From Gracilaria domingensis (taxonomy: Eukaryota > Rhodophyta > Florideophyceae > Gracilariales > Gracilariaceae): a stretch of DNA of 34,256 nt. Within the stretch, counting starts at the first letter, position 1, and each line of letters begins with the position of its first letter. Both the position numbers and the translations under genes were made by a program. This document shows, piece by piece, positions 10,162-19,964 of the stretch. Location: assembly GCA_022539475.1 (NCBI GenBank), contig VCMS01000425.1, positions 1 through 34,256 on the forward strand, read 5' to 3'. The notes below the pieces were generated by a model, which saw only the letters and a list, made by a program, of their open reading frames with translations, did no database searches and had not been told where the DNA came from.

Positions 10162-10662
10162 TCACGAAACTTTGATAAGCTGTTGGGTGTAAATGATGAA
10201 GTCTGGAACAAGGTGTTCGATGTGAATGTCACGACAAACTTTCGTCTTTGTAAGATGTTTAGACCTATGCTGAAGGCCGGTAGTAGTATTCTGTTCGTCA
10301 CTTCCCTCGCCGCCTATTTTCCTATTCGTAAGTTAGGAGTGTATTCCATTTGGAAGACCGCTTTGTTGGGAATTGTCAAGGTTCTCGAGGATGAACTCGC
10401 AGATGATGATATTCGAGTAAACGCTGTGGCCCCAGGATTAATTCGTACTCGTTTCTCAAGCGCTTTGTGGAAGGACGATAATGGGAGTGATTTGGGATGC
10501 GGAGAGCGAGAAGATGGTTCGGGGAAAGAAAGCAGTCGACTACGTCGAAGTGGTTGCGTGGATGACGTTGCTACTGTAGCTGCTTTTCTTGTGTCAAAGC
10601 AGTCGCGGTTTGTAAGTGGGGAGATTGTTGTCGTTGCCGGTGCTACACGTTCTAGATTGTGA
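10162..10662 (+). pseudogene. DHRS4-like short-chain dehydrogenase/reductase, 5'-truncated
   Basis: The C-terminal 165 or so residues of a classical SDR close to peroxisomal DHRS4 (an NADPH-dependent carbonyl/retinal reductase). Visible landmarks in order are EVWNKVFDVNV (central helix), VTSLAAY (catalytic serine region), YSIWKTALLG carrying the catalytic Tyr-x3-Lys, DIRVNAVAPGLIRTRFS, RLRRSGCVDDVATVAAFL, SGEIVVVAGATRSRL and a stop. The final SRL is a type-1 peroxisomal targeting signal, as in animal DHRS4. The N-terminal Rossmann part with TGxxxGIG and the NAG motif is absent; homology starts near 10162, right beside the oppositely oriented Sel1 fragment. The frame is otherwise open, but half a coenzyme-binding domain cannot fold as an SDR, so I call it a truncated pseudogene unless an upstream exon lies elsewhere. 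Confidence 0.8.
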
Positions 10663-10934
10663 TTTGTCCTGCTCATGAGTTAGCCAAATGTTTGACATCA
10701 GATATATTTCCATGCTCTTGAATATCCAGAACGGTACATCCGAGATCTCTTTGCGTCAATCAATTAAGAAGACATGTGCTTGCGCTAGTTGTGCTTGAGT
10801 TTCTATGTCGAGCTTGTTCGGCGGCGCCCACAGATGGCTGCACCTGTATGTGAAGAGCAGTCGTTTTTGTGATACTCCTACACGAGATCTTGCGCATTAG
10901 ATCTGTTTCTTTGTACAGTTCATGAAATTTCACT
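10663..10934. other. Short intergenic stretch
   Basis: This lies between the reductase stop and the small minus-strand frame that follows. Balanced to AT-rich composition; no gene, RNA or repeat is visible. It probably holds the 3' end of the reductase transcript, though no AATAAA-type signal stands out. Confidence 0.3.
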
Positions 10935-11141
10935 TTAGTAACCCTCTCGAAGAGTGAAACCGTACATGTTACCTTCCATATTCGGCGGCCAGACTCGATA
11001 GCGCGGTGAAGACCATTGAAAATTCGAATGGAAGGAGGACAATCTGATTACAAAGGCCTCCTCTGTGCATGTACTGTCATTTATGACAACAATCTTCACT
11101 TTCTTGTCTCGGTCTTTCCAGGTTGACACCTTCTGCGCCAT
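10935..11141 (-). CDS. Small hypothetical protein (68 aa)
   Basis: A 68-codon frame starts at an ATG in strong Kozak-like context (GCCATGGCG) about 70 nt beyond the ABCF3 stop, on the same strand. The product begins MAQKVSTWKDRDKKVKI, with a basic N-terminus followed by a mixed hydrophobic stretch (VVINDS, EEAFVIRL) and an aromatic C-terminal part. I recognise no family. It might instead be the first exon of a longer gene running toward 10.7 kb. The context of the start is the main argument for coding. Confidence 0.3.
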   Translation of the reverse strand: MAQKVSTWKDRDKKVKIVVINDSTCTEEAFVIRLSSFHSNFQWSSPRYRVWPPNMEGNMYGFTLREGY

Positions 11142-11212
11142 GGCAACCTGGAAAATAGCGTCACATTATCGACAAGTTCATACAAGGCTATAGATCTAAG
11201 GTTACGGCTACC

Positions 11213-13377
11213 TCACATTGAAAAAAGTTTCGATCTTGCACGTAATCGTCGAACCATCTGCTGCCGATACTCCTGATACTCTCCTCTAAACTCTGTCACC
11301 TTACCGTCCTCACACACGCATATTGTTTCACAGACACTAGCAACGAGTCTCGCATCATGCGTGACCACAAGCAATCCTCCGTTGAAAGAATTAAGTGCCA
11401 TTATTAGTGAATCAAGAGTCTCGATGTCCAGATGATTAGTGGGCTCATCAAGAATCAATATATGGGGCTTCTGGAACGTGATAACCGCAAGAGCTACTCG
11501 ACTCTTTTGACCTCCAGAGAACGTATTAATTGGTCGCAGCGCTTGATCATTGCGCACTCCAAGCTTCGCCAAATGACTACGTAACTCGGGCATTATTGCG
11601 TCTGGGAACGTCACTTTCATGTGCTCCAATGGCGGTGGCCAAAGTACTAGGGTGTCCATATGATGTTGCGAGAAGTATCCCAACCGCAGCTTGGTGACTT
11701 CTTCACTTCACCGTCCATGGGAATGTTTTCGCCTAGAAGGAGCTTGCGTAACGTTGACTTCCCGGCCCCATTGGGACCGAGAAGCATAGTTCTAGAATCC
11801 ATGTTGATGCTGAAATCCAGTTGCCGAAAGAGAAATTCTCGGTCCAGATATCCAAACGTCACCTCGCAAATCTGAACGGATGCGTGGGAACCAGTTAATG
11901 CTCCGGGATCTGGGAATGTGAACGAGAATTCTTCCTCCTCGCTTGGAAGTACCACTCTCTCTTCATCCATACGTTGTAGCATTTTCAGTCGACTTTGAGC
12001 CATACTTGCGCGTTTCGCGTTATACCGGAATTTGTCCACAAACTTTTGAATGTGCGCGCGCTTCATTTCTTGACTTTCTGCAGTGCGTTCCAATTCTTTG
12101 AGTCTTTCTCTTCTTGCCTTCTCGAAATCGTCGTAGTTGCCACTGTAGGGATGTGGTTTGTGGTCTTTTACATGAATTATGTCAGTGCAGATCTCGTTCA
12201 GAAACGCTCGATCATGAGATACGCACGCAATGGTGTGCGGCCAACGCGAAAGATAGTCTCCCAACCAGATGACGGTCATTGCATCGAGATGATTCGAAGG
12301 TTCATCCAACAACAGCAGTCTAGGTTCCAGGGAGAGCGCGGAAGCCAGCAAAATCCGCATACGCCAACCCCCAGAATACTCATTCACTGTCTGATTCGTC
12401 ATCGCATGATCACTGAAACCAAGGCCATCTAGAATGCCCGCAGCGCGTGCCTTGGCCTTGTCGGCATCCATCTGACCAAGCTTCTCATACACCTCAGCGA
12501 GTCTGGCCGCCGTAGACGGGTCCGGCTCTGTGCCAGCATCCTCTGCTTCCTTCAGATTCTCATTGAGCTCTTCTTCTTCTGCCAGAAGCTCTTGCCTCTC
12601 TAGATCGCTTTCCAGCACCACCTCCATGGGCGTCTTCTCACTACCAGCTATTTCCTGTTCCACGTACACAATATCCATATCTTCTGGTATCAGTAGTTCT
12701 CGACGGGCAATCGCTCGCATCAATGTTGTCTGACCACATCTATTTCTGCCGATAATTCCAACTCTTCTGCCGTATGGAATGTGGAGTTCGGCCGCCTCTA
12801 GTAAGGTCATTCCTCCAAAGGACAAATCCAGACCTTCTATATGGACATCAGTCGAACCGGGGGTGTATTTCGCTTTCGTACTGCTCACCGTGGCTTCGGA
12901 TTGATACGTCTTCAACTGTACCCCCACGCGCCTCGCACGACGTGCAGCTGAAGCTTCTTTGGCTCTCTCAGCTTCCGCAGAACGGTCCAATGTCTGATTG
13001 GCATTTCCTGCGCTCTGCCTTGCTCTGCCGCCTTTCCGTCTCCCCGTGTCTATGCCCACACTTGCTCCTAACCGAGTGGCCTTCGTGAGACGAACCAGCT
13101 TTTCTCGTGTTTGATCTTCTGTTGGCGCTCCATGAAGTTGACGGCGGATGTCACGGGCGACCTCCTGGCTTTTGGATGAAGAAATGTCAGGGTTTAGGTG
13201 CGGAAGGAAAATTGAGACTACTTCCACTACTTCGTCTTCCGCAGCAGCCGCATCTGCGAGCGCTGACGTCAGGTATTGTATTGCGGCCGGGTCGATACCG
13301 GTCAAAGGATTCTCCAGACCTACGGCAGTTGCAAGAGCGTCGCGCGCGTTCTCAACTGTTACAGATTTGCCAACCAT
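11213..13377 (-). pseudogene. ABCF3/GCN20-type ABC protein, frameshifted, Walker A-1 altered
   Basis: Twin-NBD, membrane-free ABC protein of the ABCF3/GCN20 group, which in yeast and animals works with GCN1 at the ribosome in eIF2-kinase signalling. The ATG at 13377 starts 576 codons: an N-terminal extension (1 to about 170), then NBD1 with signature YSGGW (334-338), Walker B LLLLDEP (354-360) and H-loop SHD, a basic linker, and NBD2 Walker A GPNGAGKST (534-542). The frame is lost just after DGEVKK (about 11690). The remaining 150 or so residues continue in the next frame: YFSQHHMD, signature SGGQKSR, Walker B ILILDEP, VVTHD and a tail to the stop at 11213. One missing base explains the break. 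NBD1 Walker A reads GRNRCGQTT instead of GxxGxGKT (R213 codon 12739-12741, Q216 codon 12730-12732), so it has lost the key glycine and lysine. The total of about 720 residues is normal for ABCF3. Decay is likelier than an assembly slip because both lesions occur together. Confidence 0.9.
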
Positions 13378-14168
13378 GGTTCTCGAGCTTGGATCTTCAA
13401 GACCAAAGATGGATCAGTTGCAACACTGGCACGAGGTGCGCACTGAAACGAGTTCCAGAAGAGTGTTGTAGGCCACTTCAACTCCAGGGTGGGAACTTGA
13501 CTGGGCTGGCGTTGAAATTCCTTCGTAGAGAAAAGTATTGTTGAGATCAATCAGCGCTGGAACAAGTGAAGTTCACCAAGCGGTATGCATATCTCACCGC
13601 ACCGACGGCAAACGCAAAAGCACACGAAAAGAAACGTGAACTCTTGGTATGTGGTCCATTTGCTGACGACGAAGACACAAATAGCGCCGTCACAGATCAG
13701 TACGTGTAGCCTTACAAACGGAGCTTTCAGGCTTAACGTGTAAGCTGACACCAGCGAAGCACACATAAACACGCACAAACATCGCATGCACGCAGGCGTG
13801 CATGTGCATCATGTCAGACTTCGCAGAGCGTGTATGTATCGCTTCACTACACGTACGCGACATTGTAAGGCAAACACGATGGAAGCTCATAGTATTGAAC
13901 GAAGATCCAGTAGATCCGCAGCTCCAGGACTGCCAGTGGTTGTAGAGAGTATTAACTCGTTGAAGGAATTCGGGATAGATCTTCGTCAATCATTGATGCT
14001 CTGGTCTGGTGCTTTGTACGGGCTTCGATACACCCATTCTCTTCGGTCATGATCGATGAATGAGTGAATAAGGACTTCAAGGCGGTCCAAAACACAACTT
14101 TGCCCTTTCTCGCGATACGCTTAGTGCTAGCTAGTGCGCCGTTTGATCGTGCGAATAGCGGAAATCAA
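13378..14168. promoter_or_regulatory. Divergent intergenic region between ABCF3 and RMND1
   Basis: About 790 bp separates the divergent starts of the ABCF3 and RMND1 genes, so it should hold both promoters. No TATA box is convincing. Open frames here lack family resemblance; the one at 13786-14052 is not in frame with RMND1. CA/TG-rich alternating stretches lie at about 13740-13860, including an imperfect GCATGCACGCAGGCGTGCATGTGC inverted motif near 13784. Confidence 0.4.
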
Positions 14169-15275
14169 ATGGCAATGATTTATGCCCGACGCTCGTTCAA
14201 GTACCATCCTAATGTAATTCATTCTCTTAGTTCGATAAGATGTGGGCGATTCCTTGCACATGTTGCTGATCCAGAAATGGGGGCAGAATTTTCGCGAAAG
14301 AAGCCGAAAATCGGTGTGTCTGATAACAAGTTGAACAACTCTGACGGGATTTGTGCAGCGTACTGTGTGGACAATCCGGTGGTTTTATTTCGAGTGGCTA
14401 ACTTCTTTAGGAAGTTATCGTTCACAGTTAAGCAGCATGAATGCGATGATTCTAAAGTAATCTTCAGGAATCAAGATGTCAGGGTGTTTGATGGTGATGT
14501 GGTGCACGTCCCTTTCAGAGAGGCTAGCGGCACACGCGGTTCCTTTGGCCATGCTTTCCTTTTCAGTTCTGGAGCTGCTGTTTTCTGGGGACTTCCCGTC
14601 GACATGCGAAAGCGGCTCCTTGATGAGCTTGCAAATTTTCAAGATGTAGCGCATCTGTCGGTCAAGCCGCTCAGCCGAAGGAGCGATTCTAAGCTGCGGT
14701 TGGGAATGGACGAATTTGACCATGAATTCAAGTACTCGGTCCAAAACAGTCGCAAGAGACCTTGTTTTAAAAACGACGAAATCGTAATCACTGACGTGGA
14801 AGACGTTGAGCAATTACTTGCGTTTTCCTACGGACTCGCACAACCCGTGAAGCTCCTTCTGTTTGAGGAAGTGATTGACGCGCTTGTTATGAGAACGAGG
14901 AATCTGCCCGACGAACTAGCAAGAAATGGCAAAATAGAGCTGTCTCATCGTGACATAAAGGGACTCATCGGAGAGCTTCTTGCTGCTCGGTATGCACTCA
15001 ATCTAGTATCCGACATAAAAGACACGCCGGAATTGTTCTGAAACCACCTAGACCTGGAGGCGCTGCACCAGGAATGCGCGGGACAAGTGGAATTGAGGCA
15101 GCGCTCCAGAATATTAGACTCGCGCACAGAAGTCATCAAAGAAGCGCTTGATATCTTGAACAACCAACTTTCGTCTTCGTCGTCAGACCGCGTGGAAAGA
15201 GCCATTCTCGCGCTGATTGCGGTGGAGGTTTTCGTGGAGATTGTTCGCGTGGTGCACGCTTGGGGCGCATCGTGA
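14169..15275 (+). pseudogene. RMND1: RMND1 / DUF155 mitochondrial protein with in-frame TGA
   Basis: DUF155-family protein; the human member RMND1 is a mitochondrial inner-membrane factor supporting mitochondrial translation. I place the start at 14169, since the frame upstream has only a GTG. The first 35 or so residues (MAMIYARRSFKYHPNVIHSL...) are basic and hydroxylated, as in a mitochondrial presequence. Conserved landmarks follow: FSSGAAVFWGLP, the FSYGLAQPVKLLLFEEVID helix, LPDELARNGKIELSHRD, IGELLAARYALNLVSDIKD, then TPELF and TGA (15039-15041). Without a gap the same frame continues with NHLDLEALHQECAGQVEL, ILDSRTEVIKEALDIL and a C-terminal hydrophobic helix (ILALIAVEVFVEIVRVV) to the TGA at 15273-15275. 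The family has FFW at the break, so one TGG-to-TGA change truncates the protein by 78 codons, removing the C-terminal helices and membrane anchor. No intron fits at this point. Other Trp codons are TGG, so recoding is unlikely. Confidence 0.9.
15039..15041 (+). other. Premature TGA at a conserved tryptophan of RMND1
   Basis: In-frame stop at the W of the family's FFW motif, followed by 77 further conserved codons without another change of frame. Explained by a single G-to-A transition. Confidence 0.85.
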
Positions 15276-15457
15276 GACCCCCTTAAAATTACGGCGCGTT
15301 TTTGGAAAGCATACGGTTTGCGCGCCAAAATGACGCTTGTCTGCAAACAGCTGTGCAACCGAGCACTGTGCGATCGAACGCTTCGCTCCGTCCACGACGT
15401 CGTCAACCTCACTCCTGTGCCCCTCCGCACCCCTTCCCATCTCCCGACGGCGCCGCT

Positions 15458-18010
15458 ATGGTCGCCATACTGGTCCCCCCTTCGCAGCTTGCTCCTCGCA
15501 ACATTCGCACCCTGCGTCGCTCGATCCCCCATCCGCTCCACACAGTCTCTCTCGAGCAATGGTATCCCGAAACAACACAAGTCATCATCGAAAAACCTGT
15601 TCCCTGTCTGGCTCTGGTGTGTGCCATTGCGTCTGCCGGCCGCGTCGCCCTCGTGAAACCCACGTTTCTGCACGAGCTTGTACAACAACCTCAGCAACCC
15701 ATCTCTTTCTTGACTGAAACCCATCAGTACATAGTGCCCGACCAGGTGCTCCAACCAAATACCAGCCCTTTGTGGGTTGGACGCATCTAACTGCGAGCAT
15801 ACAGCTTTTGGAAGCACCTGCCTCCCAAACGTCTTCCATTATGGAAAAACGAGGTACTTGTTGTGGGTGAACTGCGACCACGCGGCGCAGCAGCTTCAGC
15901 TGCTCCTTCCACGGCTGTTCTGAGCCACATTCTTGTCACGGCGGGTGCCACTGTTGTAGCGGACCATAGTAAGGGCGTATCCTTTGCAATCGTCGCCCCA
16001 GGTCTAAGTCCATCCAGTTCCGCAGTTGTGCAATTCTTGGTTGAGAACAACATCTTTTGTCTCGGGCCAGCATTTGTGGTTGATCTCCTCGTTCCACTGG
16101 ATGCAGATCCGATGCATTATGTTTTGTTTGAGAACCAAAGGGATTTGTGTAGTTCCAGGTTTACTGCGTCAACCATGAACAAAACGGAGCATTCTGTGTG
16201 CGTCAGCAAGGTTATGCGAGAACCGAAGCCCAACGAGTCCAGCAGAGCAGAACATCTTGGCAAGCCCGCAACAACACAGGATCCGTCTTCAAGAATAAGT
16301 AGGGCACCGAAGCCTGGGCAACCTTCATCTAACAAAAAACCAGAAGCAGAAGCGGCTAAGAATCAGACAGTTGAATGCGGAAGACCAGAGGAGAATCCTT
16401 CACCCCATGGTGCTCTGATCATTGCGAAACTCAACACCCCATCCGTCGCTCCTATCGTTCGCAAGTCCGCGAGACTTAAAGCGAAGAGAAGCAGCTCAAC
16501 AGAGCCTCGCCATTCCGAAGGAAAGCCCGTGTCCGCCATTGCGCAGGAAAGGCCCCGTGCCAAAAGAAGTACTACAATGCGGAGGCCTCGAGGGAAGCTG
16601 TCACAGCCATCTGCACAACAAGAGAACAAATCTGCAGCCAAGTCAAAGCCATCCCGAGGTACTATGCCCGGACGACAGGAATCAGAAGGACCTTGTGTGG
16701 GTTCGAAAACTGAGGCTAAGAAGATGCGGGAGCCGGACAAGCCGGACACCAAGAAAACGCGAAAGAAGCAAAAGCATGCTCATTTAGCATCCAACGAAGG
16801 ACGGGAATGTTTGACGAGACCTCACACATCAGGCCCAATAAACGGTTCTGCACGTGAAGGTACATCTACACCATCCTGTAATCTTCCAATTGAGGAGAAG
16901 AACGGAAATCCCTTTGCCTCTTTGGTATCACCCATAACTTCACAAGAAACTGGTGGCTCGCGCAAACGCTGTCAGAAAGAATCTCCAACATGTCGAAGCT
17001 CCAGTTCTGAAGAAGAAGTGAAAATCACTCGGCGAACCAAGAGGGCGAGGACAACTGACTCTGCGTCGCAGTTGAGAACGAGTTTGTCGACAAGAGAAAG
17101 TGAACACTTTACCATAGCTACTCAGCACCCTGTACAGTCACTCACTTTCGAAGAACTGGCGGACTCGCATATAGCCATGAAGGAAGCGTTGAGCAATGCG
17201 AAGGCTGTGACAGAGCTCTCATCGACGACGAAGGCTTGTGATCCTCTGACGTCTTCGGGCACCGCATGGCCAAGCGCGGTTGTTCAGGAACGTGGAACCG
17301 CAGATCATGTTATCTCCGTTCCATCGACTGGTTCATCAAGGAAAATGAAGACAACATGGGACGTGGATTCGGATAACGAAGCTGAAACTGAGGCTCCCAC
17401 AGCGGTAGAGGGAAGGGCTTACGACGCTCGTGATGCAAATCGTGGCGCACTAGAGTCCATTGAGCGAGGTTTCGAAATGTTTTTGAGTCGCATGGGCGGT
17501 GAACCACAAGAGAAGGACCTACGCCTTTTGATCAAGGCTCTCGGTGGAAAAGACGTTTTGGACCAGGAGGACGACAAACAGGAGCCCGAACAGGCGAACG
17601 AGCTTTACAAAGAGGTGTGCGACCGCGATCTTGCCGAACACAGTCCCGTTTTAGAGGACGATGATGGCTTGGCTGTTGCGGACGGAAACGGAAATGATCA
17701 CGATGAATGGGGCGATCCTGTGAAGAAGGATTTACTATCGCAGTACCTCCAGAGTCAACCAGCTGGCAACACGGGTAATTCGAGAAGTAAGAGGGAAGCC
17801 GCATTCGATGCGTTGCAGACGCCGGTGCCATCGCAAGCGATTGTTGTTGAGCAGGTTCTTGCAACAGAGCTGTTTGTGCCAGAGAGAGCAGGATCGCTCC
17901 CTAAAGCAGTCGGACACCACGCCGATGACGAGCTGTGTGAGAGTACAATTGATGTGACAGAATGGATCCTTGGAGCTGAAAACCTTATCGGACGCAATGG
18001 ACTCGTTTAG
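15458..18010 (+). CDS. Tandem-BRCT protein with long disordered tail (NBS1-like layout)
   Basis: The ATG at 15458 begins a BRCT-like domain (TTQVIIEKPVPCLALVCAIA then RVALVKPTFLHELV, the usual CTHLI...K.LCALA...V..WL pattern). A second BRCT follows at about 15805-16110 (RLPLWKNEVLVVG, LSHILVTAGATVVAD, NIFCLGPAFVVDLLV). The remaining 600 or so residues are rich in S, K, E and P with basic clusters, so probably disordered, ending in an acidic stretch and a hydrophobic end (IDVTEWILGAENLIG). In-frame TAA at 15788-15790 interrupts the frame, but the TAA belongs to a CTAAC branch-point-like motif. An intron at 15727-15804 (GT...AG, 78 nt) removes it and leaves 824 codons in frame. BRCT pairs bind phosphopeptides in DNA-damage signalling. 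The BRCT-BRCT-disordered order resembles nibrin/NBS1, but I see no FHA domain upstream and no ATM-binding end, so the NBS1 idea is weak. Confidence 0.65.
15727..15804 (+). other. Proposed 78-nt intron in the tandem-BRCT gene
   Basis: GTACAT at the 5' end, CTAAC at 15787-15791 as branch point and ACAG at the 3' end. Excision removes the only in-frame stop and joins CA to C, preserving the frame into the second BRCT. A shorter option starting at GTGGGT (15772, 33 nt) also keeps the frame but is unusually short. If neither is spliced, the gene carries a nonsense codon. Confidence 0.45.
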
Positions 18011-19052
18011 GGGTTCTTGGGCCTATACTATAGGTTAGGGGTTGTAGCTTCTATAGTATGTGTGGTTTTGGTTTTGATTTTTGGGCGAGTTGGTGGTGAT
18101 TTGGACCCGCGTGCAGCAGTGGTTGACGCTTGGTTGTGATTTTGTAGTAGTGGTTGCGCGTGTGGTTTGGGTGCGGCGTGCGGCGGCGCGCGCACGCCGC
18201 TGTGGCGCTGTGGCGGCGCGTGAGGTGCGTGTTTGAATTTAAAGACATGCATGGTTGTGAAATTTTGAAACGGGCGAACGTTGTGATTTACGGGAGGGAG
18301 GGCGCTGCAAGAGTGTGTGTAGATGTGTATTTGGCAGATTTTAGATGAAGCGAAAGAAAGCTTGGTGGTTGGTGGTGGCGTGATGCAGTACGTAATGACG
18401 ATTGAATGTTTGTGATTTACGAATGCCGATTTGGTGAATTGCGATCTATGATTTGTGTGATTGCTGATATGTGCTGGGATTGATGATTTGTGTGACTGAT
18501 TTTGTAATTTATGTTTTGTGTTTTTTGTGTTTTGTATTCATGTAATATTAGAGTGGTTCGTGTTTTTGCTTTAATAGTTGTAGCGCGACTGAAAGATTTG
18601 TGAAATGAAGATTTCTAATCTACGTATTGTGTGTGATTTGTACTCTAACGTATTTTGTGTTATTTAAATTTATGTTTTTACATTATGTTCTTGATTTAAT
18701 TTTGGGTGACTAGATGTGAATGTGAAGCTGTCATTTGAGCATATTTGTAGATTTCGATTTCCCATTTGCAGATCTGAACAGATTTGATTGATTTGTGATT
18801 TGCAAATTTGATTGATTTGTGATGTGCAGATTTCAATGATTTGTGATTTTGTAGATTTTTGATTTGTAGATTTTCTTTTTGGCTTTTTTTGGTCCAAACC
18901 TCTGGGCAGCCTCTCGAATTACCACAAGGTGCATCGGATCCCGAGGGCCTAGGACCTGCTGAAGGAATCGGTTTGATTTGTGATGTGCAAATTTGATTGA
19001 TTTGTTATGTGCAGATTTGTGATTTGTAGATTTTCTTTTTGGCTTTTTTGAG
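18011..19052. repeat. T/G-rich zone with degenerate GATTTG repeats
   Basis: From the BRCT stop to the truncated end of the retroelement the plus strand is strikingly rich in T and G, with motifs such as GATTTGTGAT, GATTTGCAAATTTG and TTGATTGATTTGTGAT recurring at irregular spacing, densest at 18770-18870 and 18970-19045. The phrase GATTTGTAGATTTTCTTTTT plus GGCTTTTTT occurs twice, ending near 18888 and 19050. Between these lies a non-repeat island (about 18890-18965) that on the minus strand reads DPMHLVVIREAAQRFG and may be a scrap of other coding DNA. No gene is supported. Confidence 0.7.
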
Positions 19053-19964
19053 GTAAGACGGACCCGATAATTTGTTTCTTCACCAGACATTGCTCAGAAT
19101 GGCCAAAGTTGGCGATTAGCACCTTAAAGAGTTCATCTGGATTGATAGTAACGATTCCGTTAGCAACCCCTAGTTGTTTCTCGGCAACGAGGGTAGACAG
19201 AGGTTGCACATTGTGCAACCCTACCTGTTTAGAAGAGACGGGTACCCATACTTGGGATTCCGATGGTATCCGAACGGATTGAGCGATTCTGAGTTTCGTT
19301 GAGACCGGTTTCGGTGTCGGCGCTTCTTGAGCGACAGGCAAGAGGACACGCTTACGCGAAGCGTTCTGAAATGTCTTCCGCACTATCGGAACCGACGAGT
19401 CATCAAACATTTCTACGGTTCGGGCCCTGGGGCGTATAGCTTCCACGAAGCGATCACAAAAGTCACAACCCAGAATAACGGGTGCTGCAAGTGCCTTGCA
19501 GACAACGAAATACAACTGCACCAAGCCAAGTAAGTTCCAAGTCTCACCACGAGAGATGGGTGGCCCACTGTGCGTATCCGACGGTTATTCGCCTCTGCGA
19601 TATCCAAGTCTGGGCCGTAGCGAATGTGTTCCCGAAGTGCGGGCGGTATCAACGCGGTGTGAATCAGATTGGGCGCAGCCCCTGTATCCAAGACGGATAA
19701 TTGGCGTACCATGTACTGGTTTGATAAGCTTAAGTCGGCGTATACTTTGTAATTCCGCTTAGCCATTATCATGACCCGATCCGGGTTTCGCAAATTGCGG
19801 GAGCGAATCCACGATCGATGCAACACTCCAAGGAGTTTCGAGTCAGCATCTGTATCAGCAACTCTCCTGGATAGGATTCGAATTGCCGGGGAGCGAAGCG
19901 GTGACGCCTCAGACGTCCTCTGTTTCGACTCAAAAGACGCCCCTTCCGTATGGGAGACTCCCAA
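19053..19964 (-). pseudogene. Retrotransposon protease and linker, frameshifted
   Basis: A retropepsin-like aspartic protease that would cut the gag-pol polyprotein. The active-site loop is VLDTGAAPNLI (DTGA at 19677-19688). It is followed by a flap-like segment (EANNRRIRTVG), then in the next frame from about 19524 PVILGCDFCDRF, the hydrophobic-hydrophobic-Gly motif that ends retropepsin domains. A serine/proline-rich linker (QVWVPVSSK, NGIVTINPDELFKVLIANFG) stops at about 19060, where reverse transcriptase should begin. The frame change near 19510 breaks the active enzyme. The protease frame differs from the gag frame and overlaps it by about 35 nt (19930-19964), so an active relative may use ribosomal frameshifting. 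Confidence 0.8.

Noticed and set aside
15039..15041. Nuclear genetic code with TGA = Trp
   Set aside because: TGG encodes the other conserved tryptophans of the same gene and of NLE1, NLE1 has TAG as well as TGA at Trp positions, and TGA serves as the natural stop of RMND1.
18482..18510. C/D-box snoRNA (TGATGA ... CTGA)
   Set aside because: The boxes are only about 10 nt apart with no terminal stem, and the motif arises from T/G-rich repeats.
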